From positions 1,860,001 to 1,924,000 of the forward strand of contig NZ_JASHKQ010000001.1 in assembly GCF_030056795.1 (NCBI RefSeq): DNA of 64,000 bases, in the 5' to 3' direction. A program made the position numbers and the translations under genes. The notes beneath the pieces are model-generated. The model did not search any database. It was not told where the DNA came from and saw only the letters and a program-made list of their open reading frames with translations. Position 1 is the stretch's first letter, and each line of letters opens with the position of its first letter. Shown here in pieces: positions 1 through 8,016 of the stretch. Origin of the DNA: Rhodococcus sp. IEGM 1381. GTDB lineage: Bacteria > Actinomycetota > Actinomycetes > Mycobacteriales > Mycobacteriaceae.

Positions 1-324
1 GCATTGACGCTGACGTTCACGACGTCGGCGATGAACATTCTGCAGATGTCGGTACCGTCCGACATGCGCGGACGCGTGATGGGCATCTACATGCTGTGCT
101 TCCTGGGCGGAACCCCGCTGGGCAGCCCGGTGCTCGGCTGGCTCGCCGACGTCCTCGATCCACGCGCACCGCTCGTGTTCGGCGGCGTCATCTCACTGGC
201 CACGGGGCTGTTCGCAGCCGTGTATCTGCTGCGGCACAACAACTTGCGGATCACCGTGTTGCCGCCCGCCGACGGTCACCGGCTGCCCACCCTCGACACG
301 GTGGCCGTCGGAAGCAAGGTCTGA
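1..324 (+). CDS. MFS transporter, C-terminal part (5' end outside window)
   Basis: The open frame runs in from the left edge, so only about the last 107 residues are present. They hold the late-MFS pattern SVPSDMRGRVMGIYML (the loop motif seen in EntS-like and other drug/siderophore exporters) followed by two hydrophobic segments (GTPLGSPVLGWLAD and PLVFGGVISLATGLFAAVYLL) and a short polar tail. It is therefore an inner-membrane exporter of the major facilitator superfamily. The substrate cannot be read from this fragment. It converges on the response regulator gene with only 6 bp between them. Confidence 0.8.
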   Translation, partial: ALTLTFTTSAMNILQMSVPSDMRGRVMGIYMLCFLGGTPLGSPVLGWLADVLDPRAPLVFGGVISLATGLFAAVYLLRHNNLRITVLPPADGHRLPTLDTVAVGSKV

Positions 325-330
325 CGCTCG

Positions 331-936
331 TCAGATCCAGCCGTGACGCCGGGCCAGTGCGCAGGCCTCGTGCCGATTCGCCGCGCCGAGCTTCGCAGCG
401 GCGGCGGACAGATAGTTGCGAGTGGTCCCCGGCGACAGATGCGCGCGTTGTGCGATCTCCGCGATCGATGCGCCGTCGGCGGCGAACTCGAGCACATCGG
501 CCTCACGAGGTGTGAGCGGTGAGTCCCCGGCCCCGATGGCTTCCGCGGCGAGCGTCGGATCGACGTAGCGCCCGCCGCCGTGCACGGTGCGCACCACCTC
601 GGCCAGGGTGGCGGCCGAGGTGGTCTTCGGCAGGAACCCGCGCACTCCGGCCTCCAGTGCCTTCTTCAGGTAGCCCGGTCGACCGTGGCTGGTGACGATG
701 ATCGACGCACAGGAGGGCAACGTCTCGGCAATCTTCTGGGCCGTCTCGATGCCGTCGATCCCGCCCATCTGCAAGTCCAGCACCGCCACGTCGGGTGTGA
801 GTGCGGCCGCCGCGGTCAGTGCCATCTCTCCGGAGTCGGCTTGACCGACGATCTCGATATCGTCCTCGAGGTCGAGCATGGTCGCCAGCGCCGATCGAAT
901 CAGATTCTCGTCGTCGGCCAACAGGACTCGGATCAT
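331..936 (-). CDS. LuxR/NarL-family response regulator
   Basis: 201-residue two-component regulator. The N-terminal receiver domain has the acidic pocket (LLADDEN, residues 6-12), the phospho-acceptor Asp in DVAVLDLQMGG, the conserved Thr in SIIVTSHG and the Lys in GFLPKTTS. The C-terminal helix-turn-helix of the LuxR type runs from LTPREADVLEFAADG to the end. Its start overlaps the stop of the upstream kinase by 4 bp (ATGA), so the two are translationally coupled. It is last in a five-gene leftward operon with an ABC transporter and most likely controls that operon in response to an envelope signal, as in DesKR/LiaRS-like systems; the last point is inference. Confidence 0.93.
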   Translation of the reverse strand: MIRVLLADDENLIRSALATMLDLEDDIEIVGQADSGEMALTAAAALTPDVAVLDLQMGGIDGIETAQKIAETLPSCASIIVTSHGRPGYLKKALEAGVRGFLPKTTSAATLAEVVRTVHGGGRYVDPTLAAEAIGAGDSPLTPREADVLEFAADGASIAEIAQRAHLSPGTTRNYLSAAAAKLGAANRHEACALARRHGWI

Positions 937-2069
937 GTTGTGGTCCTAGGGTTCTGGGGCGATGTCGGCAACGTCGCCGTGAGGGAGAAGTCGTCGCTGG
1001 TCTTTTCCGCGGTCAAGGTGCCGCCCACTGCGACCAACCTTTCGCGTAGGCCGCTCAGGCCGGTGCCGTCGTCGCGGCCGGCCGATGGTTGCGGATGATC
1101 GTTGATCAGTCGAATGCTGTTGTCGGTCAGCTCGATTCGGCAGTAGGTGGCCTCGGAATGTCGCAGGATGTTCGTGACTCCCTCGCGGACCACCCAGGCG
1201 GCCGCCTCGGCCGCGCGCTCGGACAGGACCGATGTCTCGCCGACCAGTTCGGTGGAGATGCCTGCGGCGGACAGCAGCGATCGAGCTCCGTCGAGTTCCG
1301 ACGCCACATCGACCGATCGGTAGCCCCGCACCAGCTTTCTGGCGTCGGCCATGGATTCCTGGGCCAGGAGGCGAACCTCGTCCATCTGGCCTGCCGCTCG
1401 GTCGTCACCCCGACGAGCCAGCGTGGCGGCGAGTTCGCTCTTGACGGCGATGGCCGAGAGTGCGCGTCCGACGACATCGTGCAGATCTCGCGAGAATCGC
1501 AAACGCTCCTCGGCAACCGAGAGTGCGGCGGCGGCGTCGCGGGTGGCGTCGAGTTCGGTGACGATGCGCAGCAACCAGGCCGACAATTGGGCGGTGCAGG
1601 CCATCGCGCCGATGAAGCCGCCCACGAGTATGGCGTCGGGCATCGGTGTTCCCAGGGCCATAGCGACGGCAGCGACGAGGACGGAGGCCATCAGGTACCA
1701 CCGCAGCGCAAGCACGGTTCCCGCCGCGCTTGCGAGGATGACCACGGCGCCGAGCCTGGTGGTGGTGTCGCCGATCACCATAGCGACGGCGGCGGCGACA
1801 CACATGATGGCCAACGGGATCCGAGGGCTTGCCTTCGACGCGCCTCCGAGCGCGGCAGTTCGTTGCACGGTCGCGAAACCTGCTGCAGCGCAGACGCCGA
1901 TTGCCGTGACCGACAGGTAATCCTCGTTCGTCACCGACACCGCTATGGTTCCGACGGCGATGGCGACGATGATCAGCAGAAACGATTGGCGGGTGTACAC
2001 GCGAACCTTGTCCACTGCACTGCTGTCGTCCCAGCCGTGCAGTGGGTTGAGGTATTCGTGCAACTTCAT
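933..2069 (-). CDS. Sensor histidine kinase, HisKA_3 family
   Basis: 378 residues. About five hydrophobic segments occupy the N-terminal half (roughly residues 29-170) with no large extracellular loop, so it is an intramembrane-type sensor. The dimerisation/phosphorylation helix carries the phospho-accepting His in FSRDLHDVVGRAL, and the ATP-binding domain ends with the HisKA_3 hallmark GTGLSGLRERL. It partners the LuxR-type regulator encoded immediately downstream. The adjacent ABC transporter suggests a detoxification or cell-envelope stress module. The signal is unknown. Confidence 0.93.
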   Translation of the reverse strand: MKLHEYLNPLHGWDDSSAVDKVRVYTRQSFLLIIVAIAVGTIAVSVTNEDYLSVTAIGVCAAAGFATVQRTAALGGASKASPRIPLAIMCVAAAVAMVIGDTTTRLGAVVILASAAGTVLALRWYLMASVLVAAVAMALGTPMPDAILVGGFIGAMACTAQLSAWLLRIVTELDATRDAAAALSVAEERLRFSRDLHDVVGRALSAIAVKSELAATLARRGDDRAAGQMDEVRLLAQESMADARKLVRGYRSVDVASELDGARSLLSAAGISTELVGETSVLSERAAEAAAWVVREGVTNILRHSEATYCRIELTDNSIRLINDHPQPSAGRDDGTGLSGLRERLVAVGGTLTAEKTSDDFSLTATLPTSPQNPRTTT

Positions 2070-2107
2070 GGTCTCCAGCCTTGCAGACGGTGGTGTCCCG
2101 GTGTGAT

Positions 2108-2875
2108 CTAGGATCGCGGTTCCCAGCGGAAGTGCGTTCGGCCGATCAGCAAGCTGCCGACGATCCAGGCCAGCATCACCGCCAGCGGCATCGCGGCCTC
2201 GGAGAAGGTGGCGGCGAAGCCGATCGACGCCTCGCCGGGGGTCGTGGTGCCGAACCAGCCGAGGTTCAACAGATCCGACACGGCAGCCATCGGAGTGAGT
2301 TCGACGAATCGGCTGAACGACTCGGGAAGGACCTCGCGCAGCATTGCCGAGCCGGCCATGGCGATCAGGATGACCGGCAGGCTGGTGATCTGGGCGGCCT
2401 CGGCGTTACGAGTGAACGCGGAGGTGATCAGCGCCAGAGCCGCGAACAACGCGGCACCACCTAGAAGTGCGACGGCGACGAGCAGGGCATTGGTGGGAAC
2501 CGGTCCACCGAAGGCCAGCACCACTGCGCTGACGACCAGGCCGAGGATTACGGTCAGTATCAGGGAGGGTATCGCTGGGCCGAGGAGGATCTGGACGTCC
2601 GAACTCTCTCCGGTACGAAGTCGCTTGAGCACCAACTCGTCTCGACGCGTCGCGTAGATCGAGAGCATGTTGTAGAACACCATGAACACCAGGAGAATCA
2701 GTACGAAGAGTTCCAGCGCGCCCGCAACGACCACATCGGTCAATTCGTTGGCCTTGCCGACGGCCAGTAGGGCTATCGGTATCACGAGCGGCAGAACAAT
2801 CGCGTTGAAGAGTAGTACTCGGTTGCGTCCGAGCAGTGTGAACTCTGCTCGCGACAGGGCGGTCATCGTGCTCAT
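2108..2875 (-). CDS. ABC-2 type exporter permease
   Basis: 255 residues with six predicted membrane helices, typical of an ABC-2 half-permease. The first helix follows SRAEFTLLGRNRVLLFNAIVLP and the protein ends after IVGSLLIGRTHF with a short basic tail. Its start overlaps the ATPase stop by 4 bp (ATGA) and the histidine kinase starts 38 bp downstream. It forms the membrane channel for the ATPase encoded upstream. The exported substrate is unknown; kinase-linked transporters of this form often export peptides or confer drug resistance. Confidence 0.9.
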   Translation of the reverse strand: MSTMTALSRAEFTLLGRNRVLLFNAIVLPLVIPIALLAVGKANELTDVVVAGALELFVLILLVFMVFYNMLSIYATRRDELVLKRLRTGESSDVQILLGPAIPSLILTVILGLVVSAVVLAFGGPVPTNALLVAVALLGGAALFAALALITSAFTRNAEAAQITSLPVILIAMAGSAMLREVLPESFSRFVELTPMAAVSDLLNLGWFGTTTPGEASIGFAATFSEAAMPLAVMLAWIVGSLLIGRTHFRWEPRS

Positions 2876-3822
2876 GCGCTCATCACCTCGGTCTTGTCAT
2901 TGGCTGGGTCGTTCACAGTGGAGTTGTCGAATTCGTCTGCGATGGAGAGGAACACGGTCTCCAGCGACGCCGCTCGGGCGTCGAGACCGTGCAAGGTCAC
3001 CCTGTTGTCCCGAGCCCAAAGCAACAGGTCGGTCAAGGTGTCCTGTACCGAGGCTGTTTCGATCGACACGGTGTCACCGGAGACGTCCATCGACGTACCC
3101 GGCAGCGACGGCAGCGCCGTGCCGGGAGCCTTCAATTCGATCTTCGCCGGATGGTCGGCGACCACCTCGTCCACGGTGCCACTGCGAACAACTTTGCCGC
3201 GGTGCATGATAGCGAGTCGATCGCACAGCGACTCGGCCTCGTCCAGGTAGTGCGTCGTCAACATGATCGTCACGCCGGAGTTCTTCAGCTCCTGTATCAA
3301 CCGCCATGTGTTGCGGCGACTTTCGGGATCGAGACCGGTGGTGGGCTCGTCCAGGAACAGGATGCGCGGACGGCTGATGATCGCGCAGGCGAGGTCCAGC
3401 CTGCGCTGCTCGCCGCCGGAGAGAAACTTGACCCGAGTATCGGCGCGATCGGCCAGGTCGACGCGACCGAGCACCTCGGTCACCGGCAACGGATCGCTGC
3501 AGGTGCCGGCCCACATCCGCAGACTCTCGGCGGTCGTCAGATCCTGTGGCAGGCCGCCCTTCTGCAACATGATGCCAAGAGCGGGGCGCACCTTACGTCG
3601 ATCGGCAACCGGATCCATTCCCATGATCCGCACCGTGCCCTTGCTGGGCCGCGAAAGGCCCTGAATCACTTCGAGAGTGGAGGTCTTGCCGGCCCCGTTG
3701 GTGCCCAGCAATCCGAACAGCTCACCCTCGGCGATATGTAGATCGAGAGCCTGGACGGCCTCGTACGCGTTCTTGCCCGAGCCGTAGCGACGCGTCATGC
3801 CGTCGACATCGATGATGGTCAT
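2872..3822 (-). CDS. ABC transporter ATP-binding protein
   Basis: About 316 residues from the start chosen at 3822 (MTIIDVDGMTRRYG). A longer frame begins at 3900, but the 3822 ATG overlaps the upstream stop by 4 bp and gives the usual family N-terminus. Walker A is GTNGAGKTS, the signature is LSGGEQRRLDLA, Walker B is RILFLDEPTTGLD, and the switch His is in TTHYLDEA. The C-terminal extension of about 80 residues is typical of DrrA/NatA-like exporters. It energises the permease encoded directly downstream. Confidence 0.93.
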   Translation of the reverse strand: MTIIDVDGMTRRYGSGKNAYEAVQALDLHIAEGELFGLLGTNGAGKTSTLEVIQGLSRPSKGTVRIMGMDPVADRRKVRPALGIMLQKGGLPQDLTTAESLRMWAGTCSDPLPVTEVLGRVDLADRADTRVKFLSGGEQRRLDLACAIISRPRILFLDEPTTGLDPESRRNTWRLIQELKNSGVTIMLTTHYLDEAESLCDRLAIMHRGKVVRSGTVDEVVADHPAKIELKAPGTALPSLPGTSMDVSGDTVSIETASVQDTLTDLLLWARDNRVTLHGLDARAASLETVFLSIADEFDNSTVNDPANDKTEVMSA

Positions 3823-4046
3823 GATTGCTTTCCCCACTGGCGCATTCCGATGACGAACCGAACGCCCATGAAGGCGACGATGACGCCGAGTGCGACGCAC
3901 GCCGGAAGCGAAGTACCGACGACCGCGAACAGCACGGCAACTATGGCAAGGCTGATGACGATGACGACGATCTCACGTGCCATGGTCGGAGCCGGTCCGA
4001 GCTCCATCAGATCGGTGAACAGATTTCCTTCGTCTGGTTGTTTCAT
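3819..4046 (-). CDS. Small two-helix membrane protein at head of ABC/TCS operon
   Basis: 75 residues from ATG 4046 (MKQPDEGNLFTDLMELG). The frame remains open upstream to 4133, but only the 4046 start gives a short polar N-terminus before the first helix. Two hydrophobic segments (EIVVIVISLAIVAVLFAVVG and ACVALGVIVAFMGVRFVIG) are followed by a basic tail. The stop overlaps the ATPase start, so it is the first gene of the coupled five-gene operon. No family is recognised. It may be an accessory subunit or a signal relay between transporter and kinase. Confidence 0.65.
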   Translation of the reverse strand: MKQPDEGNLFTDLMELGPAPTMAREIVVIVISLAIVAVLFAVVGTSLPACVALGVIVAFMGVRFVIGMRQWGKQS

Positions 4047-4193
4047 GACTACGAGTCTGCTGCGCCCGAACCACCGAAAACAGTGCAGCGCATCATGACC
4101 TGAAGTGACACCGTCACGGTCCAGCCATGACAAAAGTCATGCTCTGTCATTGCCTCCGACGCTGTAGTCGAAGAGACGGTCCGATGGGAAGCC

Positions 4194-4421
4194 ATGGCGG
4201 ACCTCAGCGCCGAGCACGTCTTCGTTCGGCCCCACTGCCCCTGGCGGAACCGCAAGGTCGAGCGTGACAACCGCACGCTGCAGGTCGGGTGGGCACACCG
4301 GCAGTTCTTCCTCACCAGCGCCGAGCGCAGCAACGCTCTTACCCCCTCGCGCGAGTTTCACAACACTGGACGAGCCCCCTCATCCACTGGAGGCCTTCCC
4401 CCGATCAGCCGACTGTCATGA
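4194..4421 (+). pseudogene. IS481-type transposase C-terminal remnant
   Basis: A 75-codon frame matches the end of IS481/rve integrases: VFVRPHCPWRNRKVERDNRTLQ, then W..RQFFLTSAER, EFHNTGRAP and GGLPPISRLS. The KVER stretch carries the final catalytic Glu of the DDE core. The N-terminal HTH and the first two acidic residues are absent from the sequence to the left, and no terminal inverted repeats were seen. It is a decayed remnant marking a past insertion, directly left of the DGPF/ECF sigma pair. Confidence 0.75.
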
Positions 4422-4598
4422 ACGTGTCAGGCGAGTACAACTAGGCTCGCGAAGCGGACTCCGGCAAGCAAGGCGGCGGCGCCGTACAAAGACTTGAAGA
4501 AAAATTGGCCTAGCTGTCGATTCGGCAGCGGGATGTTCGTCGTAGTCAATGACGGAGCCGGACAGACCGGCCCGCGACCTAATGCAGGAGGCAGCTCC

Positions 4599-4961
4599 AT
4601 GTCCCAGTACGCGATCCTCATCTACGAAGACCCGGCGTTCTACGCGAACATCTCGCCCGAGGCGTGGCCCGCGGTGATCGACGCCCACAGCAAGTTCGTC
4701 GAGCAGGTCTTCGCGCTCGGTGGTTCCCTGGTGGGCGGGCAGGCGCTGGCGCCCCCGACGACTGCCACCTCGATCAAGGGCGGCGCCACGGTGACGGACG
4801 GGCCGTTCGTCGAGACCAAGGAGGCCCTCAACGGCATCTACGTCGTCGAGGCGCGCGACCTCGACCACGCCGTCGAGATCGCCAAGCTGTGCCCGGCCCC
4901 GGCCCCCGGCGGCGGCGTCGAGGTCCGCCCGGTCGTGGATCCGACGACGAACCCGTTCTGA
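4599..4961 (+). CDS. YCII/DGPF-domain protein linked to ECF sigma factor
   Basis: 120 residues from ATG 4599, preceded by an AGGAGG-type ribosome site at about 4586. The frame is open further upstream but MSQYAILIYEDP is the usual start. The central VTDGPFVETKEAL is the DGPF motif that names this YCII-related ferredoxin-fold family, and ARDLDHAVEIAK follows. DGPF proteins are the standard genomic partners of ECF42 sigma factors, and this one lies directly before such a gene. The biochemical role is not established; it may modulate the sigma factor or be its target. Confidence 0.88.
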   Translation: MSQYAILIYEDPAFYANISPEAWPAVIDAHSKFVEQVFALGGSLVGGQALAPPTTATSIKGGATVTDGPFVETKEALNGIYVVEARDLDHAVEIAKLCPAPAPGGGVEVRPVVDPTTNPF

Positions 4962-4993
4962 CCGCTCCGAGCGACGATGCGACCGCGTCCGCC

Positions 4994-6274
4994 GTGCAGG
5001 CGGACGCGGTCGCTGCCGCGCTGGCGCATGCCCACCGCTCCGAGTGGGCCTTCGTGCTGTCCGCCACGGTGCGCGTCGCAGGCGACCTGGACGTCGCGGA
5101 GGAGTGCGCGCAGGAGGCGTACGTCAGCGCGCTGCAGGCTTGGACCCGGGACGGCGTCCCGGAGCGGCCCGGCGCGTGGCTGACCACCGCGGCGCGGAAC
5201 AAGGCGCTCGACCGGCTGCGTCGCGAGGTCACCCTCCGGCGCAAGCTCCCGCTGCTCGTGGAGCCGGCCACCGTCGATCCGCACGACCCGGCCGACCTGG
5301 ACTGGCACGATGCCGCCGTGCCGGACGACCGGCTTCGGCTGGTGTTCACCTGTTGCCACCCCACCCTCGCTCCCGAGGCCCGCATCGCCCTCACCCTGCG
5401 CCTGGTCTGCGGCGTTCCCACGCCCGACGTCGCCCGGGCCTTCCTGGTGTCCGAGCCGACGATGGCGGCACGGATCACCCGGGCCAAGAAGAAGATCTCT
5501 CAGGCGCGGATCCCCTACCGGGTTCCGGGCCGGGCGGAGCTGCCCGAGCGCCTGGACAGCGTGCTCACCGCCGTCCACCTTCTCTTCAGCACCGGCCACA
5601 CGGCCGGAGAGGGGGACGCGCTCGTCCGAGAGGAGCTCTGCGACCGGGCCCTGTACCTCGCGCGCACCCTCGCCGCGCTGCTCCCCGAGCAGGCCGAGAC
5701 CCGCGGTCTGCTGGGCCTGCTGCTCCTCACCGACGCGCGCCGGGCCGCCCGGACCGCCGAGCAGGGCCGGCTACTTCTGCTCGCCGACCAGGACCGGACG
5801 CGATGGGACCAGCGCGCGATTCTGGAGGGGCTCACGGTGACGGCCGGGGCGCTGGCATCCGGCCCACCGGGGCGGTTCACCCTGCTGGCGGCGATCGCCG
5901 GTGTGCACGCGATGGCACCGTCCGTGGAGCAGACCGACTGGCCGCGCGTCGTGCACCTCTACGACCGGCTGCTGGCGGTATGGAACACCCCCGTGGTCGC
6001 GCTCAACCGTGCCGCCGCCGTGGCGTTCGCCGACGGTCCGGCCGCCGCCCTGCCGCTCCTCGACGAGCTGTCGACCGATCCCCGGCTCGCCGACTACCCG
6101 TACCTTCCCGCCACCCGCGCCGATCTGCTGCGCCGCCTCGGCGACGCCGCCGGCGCGGCTCAGTCGTACCGGCGCGCGCTGGAGCTCACGGCGAACACCG
6201 CGGAGCGCGCCTTCCTGGAGCAGCGCCTGGCCGAGGTCAGCCGCGCCGCCGGTGCCGAGCCCGCTCCCGGCTGA
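4994..6274 (+). CDS. ECF42-type RNA polymerase sigma factor with C-terminal extension
   Basis: About 427 residues. Sigma region 2 is visible in DVAEECAQEAYVSALQAW and PGAWLTTAARNKALDRLRR, region 4 in LTLRLVCGVPTPDVARAFLVSEPTMAARITRAKKKI. A C-terminal domain of about 200 residues (helical, TPR-like, with LLGLLLLTDARRAAR and VALNRAAAVAFADGPAAALPLLD) is diagnostic of this group. No anti-sigma gene is adjacent; the DGPF gene lies upstream instead. The start is uncertain: no ATG lies near the DGPF stop, GTG 4994 is the first accepted start, and a CTG at 4958 would overlap the DGPF stop. Base composition looks more GC-rich than the flanks. Confidence 0.87.
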   Translation: MQADAVAAALAHAHRSEWAFVLSATVRVAGDLDVAEECAQEAYVSALQAWTRDGVPERPGAWLTTAARNKALDRLRREVTLRRKLPLLVEPATVDPHDPADLDWHDAAVPDDRLRLVFTCCHPTLAPEARIALTLRLVCGVPTPDVARAFLVSEPTMAARITRAKKKISQARIPYRVPGRAELPERLDSVLTAVHLLFSTGHTAGEGDALVREELCDRALYLARTLAALLPEQAETRGLLGLLLLTDARRAARTAEQGRLLLLADQDRTRWDQRAILEGLTVTAGALASGPPGRFTLLAAIAGVHAMAPSVEQTDWPRVVHLYDRLLAVWNTPVVALNRAAAVAFADGPAAALPLLDELSTDPRLADYPYLPATRADLLRRLGDAAGAAQSYRRALELTANTAERAFLEQRLAEVSRAAGAEPAPG

Positions 6275-6282
6275 GGACGGCG

Positions 6283-6489
6283 GGTCGGCAGTCGCTGCAG
6301 CAAGTAGCGGGCGCGGTGGGTCTCGCGGTCCTGGTCAGCCTGGCCATAGGTCGCAGCGACGGATCCGGTCTGGACGGGGCAGCGGCCACCGTCGACGGAT
6401 ACCAGCTCGCGTTCACGGTCGGGACTGCAATCCTGGTCGTCGCCGCCGTCACATCCTTCGTCGTCCCGCGAGGCGCATCCCGTGCCTGA
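6283..6489 (+). pseudogene. DHA2-family MFS transporter, C-terminal remnant
   Basis: In the frame after the sigma factor stop the translation reads SLQQVAGAVGLAVLVSLA, a polar stretch, then YQLAFTVGTAILVVAAVTSF and a stop at 6489. This is the ordinary last two-helix end of EmrB/QacA-type (DHA2) exporters, where QQ.GGAVGLAVL is conserved. The rest of the transporter is missing: the sigma gene abuts it directly. The junction near 6275-6290 is therefore a recombination or deletion scar. Confidence 0.6.
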
Positions 6490-6528
6490 TACTGCTCGTG
6501 CCTGATACTGCTCGTGCCGGATACTGCT
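6481..6528. repeat. Three tandem copies of a 16-bp unit
   Basis: The unit CGTGCCTGATACTGCT occurs at 6481-6496 and 6497-6512 exactly, and at 6513-6528 with one change (T to G). The first copy contains the stop codon of the transporter remnant. It looks like a slippage product at the scar. Confidence 0.9.
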
Positions 6529-6669
6529 CGTCGCCGGACCGGACGGGCGAGGCTGGACCCACATCAATCATCTGTTCGCCAAGGCGCAGCTACGTGATCG
6601 GGCTCAGGCAGAGCACTTCGCTTGCACCAACGGTTTGGCGGGATAAACGGCTCACCTGCGTGAACGCAC

Positions 6670-8016
6670 GTGTTCGGGTACTTTCAGCTCGTGAATCGCA
6701 CCGACCCGGCGAGGCCGGCAGCTGGATCCGGCCGTCGTACGCAGATGCGCGTCATTCTGGTGGGCTCGGTGCCGAACCTCGTGCAGTGGTTCAACCTGTA
6801 CCTGTACGCGACCTTCGCGCCGTACTTTCGGACCGAGTTCTTCGATCCGGCCTCGACGAACTCACTCGTGTACGTCTACGGACTCTTCGCACTGACCTTC
6901 GTCGTACGCCCGCTCGGCTCGTGGCTGTTCGGCAGGCTCGCGGACGCGCGAGGCCGACAGTTCGCGCTCGTCGCGGCAGTCACGCTCATGTCGGCCGGAT
7001 CGGTTGCTCTGGCGGTCACACCGACGGTCGACGAAATCGGTGCCTGGGCGGCGGTGATCCTCGCGGTCGTGAGCATCGTCCAGGGCATCGCAACCGGTGG
7101 CGAATATGCAGCGGCGACGGTGTTGCTCTCCGAGTCGGGCACGCGAGGTCATCGTGGATTCTTCGCCTCGTTCCAGGCCACGACCATCGTCGGCGGCCTC
7201 GTGCTCGCGCAGACTTGTCTATTCGTGCTGCTCGCGAGCACCGACCGTGCGGCAATCTCCGAGTGGGGCTTTCGGCTCGCGTTCGCCGCGGGAGGCGCGG
7301 CCGGGCTGGCGTCGCTGTGGTGGGCGCGCGGACTCGATCGCGCCCCGCGAGAATCGAAAGCACCCCAGGCAGACCGAGACGCCACGATGGGAGCGCTGTT
7401 TCGCGATCACTGGCGTCCGTTGACTTGGGTGTTCCTGCTGACCGCCGGAGGAAGCGCGGCGTTCTACACCTTCACCGTCACGGTTCCCTCGATCGTTCGC
7501 GAGACGTTCTTCGCCGCGGACGGTGACAGGGGAGAGCTCACCGCGACCGGCCTCGTGCTCGCTGCCTTAGTGGTGCTCGTGGTGCTGCAGCCGGTCGGCG
7601 GTGCATTGAGCGACCGCATCGGCAGAAAGCCCCTGCTCGTCGTATTCGGGGTGCTGGGGATCCCTGCCACCGGTGCGTTGGTGCCGGCGACCGCACATCT
7701 CGCATCCCCACTTGCTGTCCTCGCCATCCTGGTGAGCGCATTTTTGGTACTCACGTGCTACCTGTCCGTGAACGGCATCGCCAAGGCGGAAGTGTTTCCC
7801 CCACACATCCGAGCGCTGGGCGTCGGCTTCGGCTACGCGGTGGCGAACTCCCTCTTCGGAGGCACGGCACCGTTGATCTACCACGCCACGAGCGGTCACG
7901 GCAGTGTCGAATTCATCGCCTACATGGCGGTGCTGATCGCGGTGACGCTGTGCGCCGCCCTGCGGATGCAAGGCGGCTCGGCGACCGCGCTCGACAAGCC
8001 GAACAGCCCGCTCTAG
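6670..8016 (+). CDS. MFS transporter, metabolite:H+ symporter (MHS) family
   Basis: About 448 residues with twelve predicted helices. The MHS-type loop RPLGSWLFGRLADARGRQ follows helix 2, and SDRIGRKPLLVVFGVLG marks the central repeat. VQGIATGGEYAAATVLLSE is the family's helix-4 pattern shared with alpha-ketoglutarate and shikimate permeases. It is likely an importer of a small organic acid. The N-terminus is uncertain: GTG 6670 is used here, with GTG 6691 and ATG 6745 in frame and none with a strong ribosome site. It ends on top of the convergent Eis-like gene (4-bp overlap). Confidence 0.87.
   Translation: MFGYFQLVNRTDPARPAAGSGRRTQMRVILVGSVPNLVQWFNLYLYATFAPYFRTEFFDPASTNSLVYVYGLFALTFVVRPLGSWLFGRLADARGRQFALVAAVTLMSAGSVALAVTPTVDEIGAWAAVILAVVSIVQGIATGGEYAAATVLLSESGTRGHRGFFASFQATTIVGGLVLAQTCLFVLLASTDRAAISEWGFRLAFAAGGAAGLASLWWARGLDRAPRESKAPQADRDATMGALFRDHWRPLTWVFLLTAGGSAAFYTFTVTVPSIVRETFFAADGDRGELTATGLVLAALVVLVVLQPVGGALSDRIGRKPLLVVFGVLGIPATGALVPATAHLASPLAVLAILVSAFLVLTCYLSVNGIAKAEVFPPHIRALGVGFGYAVANSLFGGTAPLIYHATSGHGSVEFIAYMAVLIAVTLCAALRMQGGSATALDKPNSPL

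Noticed and set aside
4664..4993. Sigma factor starting at the upstream ATG 4664
   Set aside because: It would add about 110 Arg/Pro-rich residues lying entirely inside the DGPF gene in another frame; ECF42 proteins do not have this extension.
6657..6668. TGCGT-GA-ACGCA just before the MHS transporter
   Set aside because: The arms are only 5 bp and the site overlaps an uncertain start codon; too weak to call an operator.
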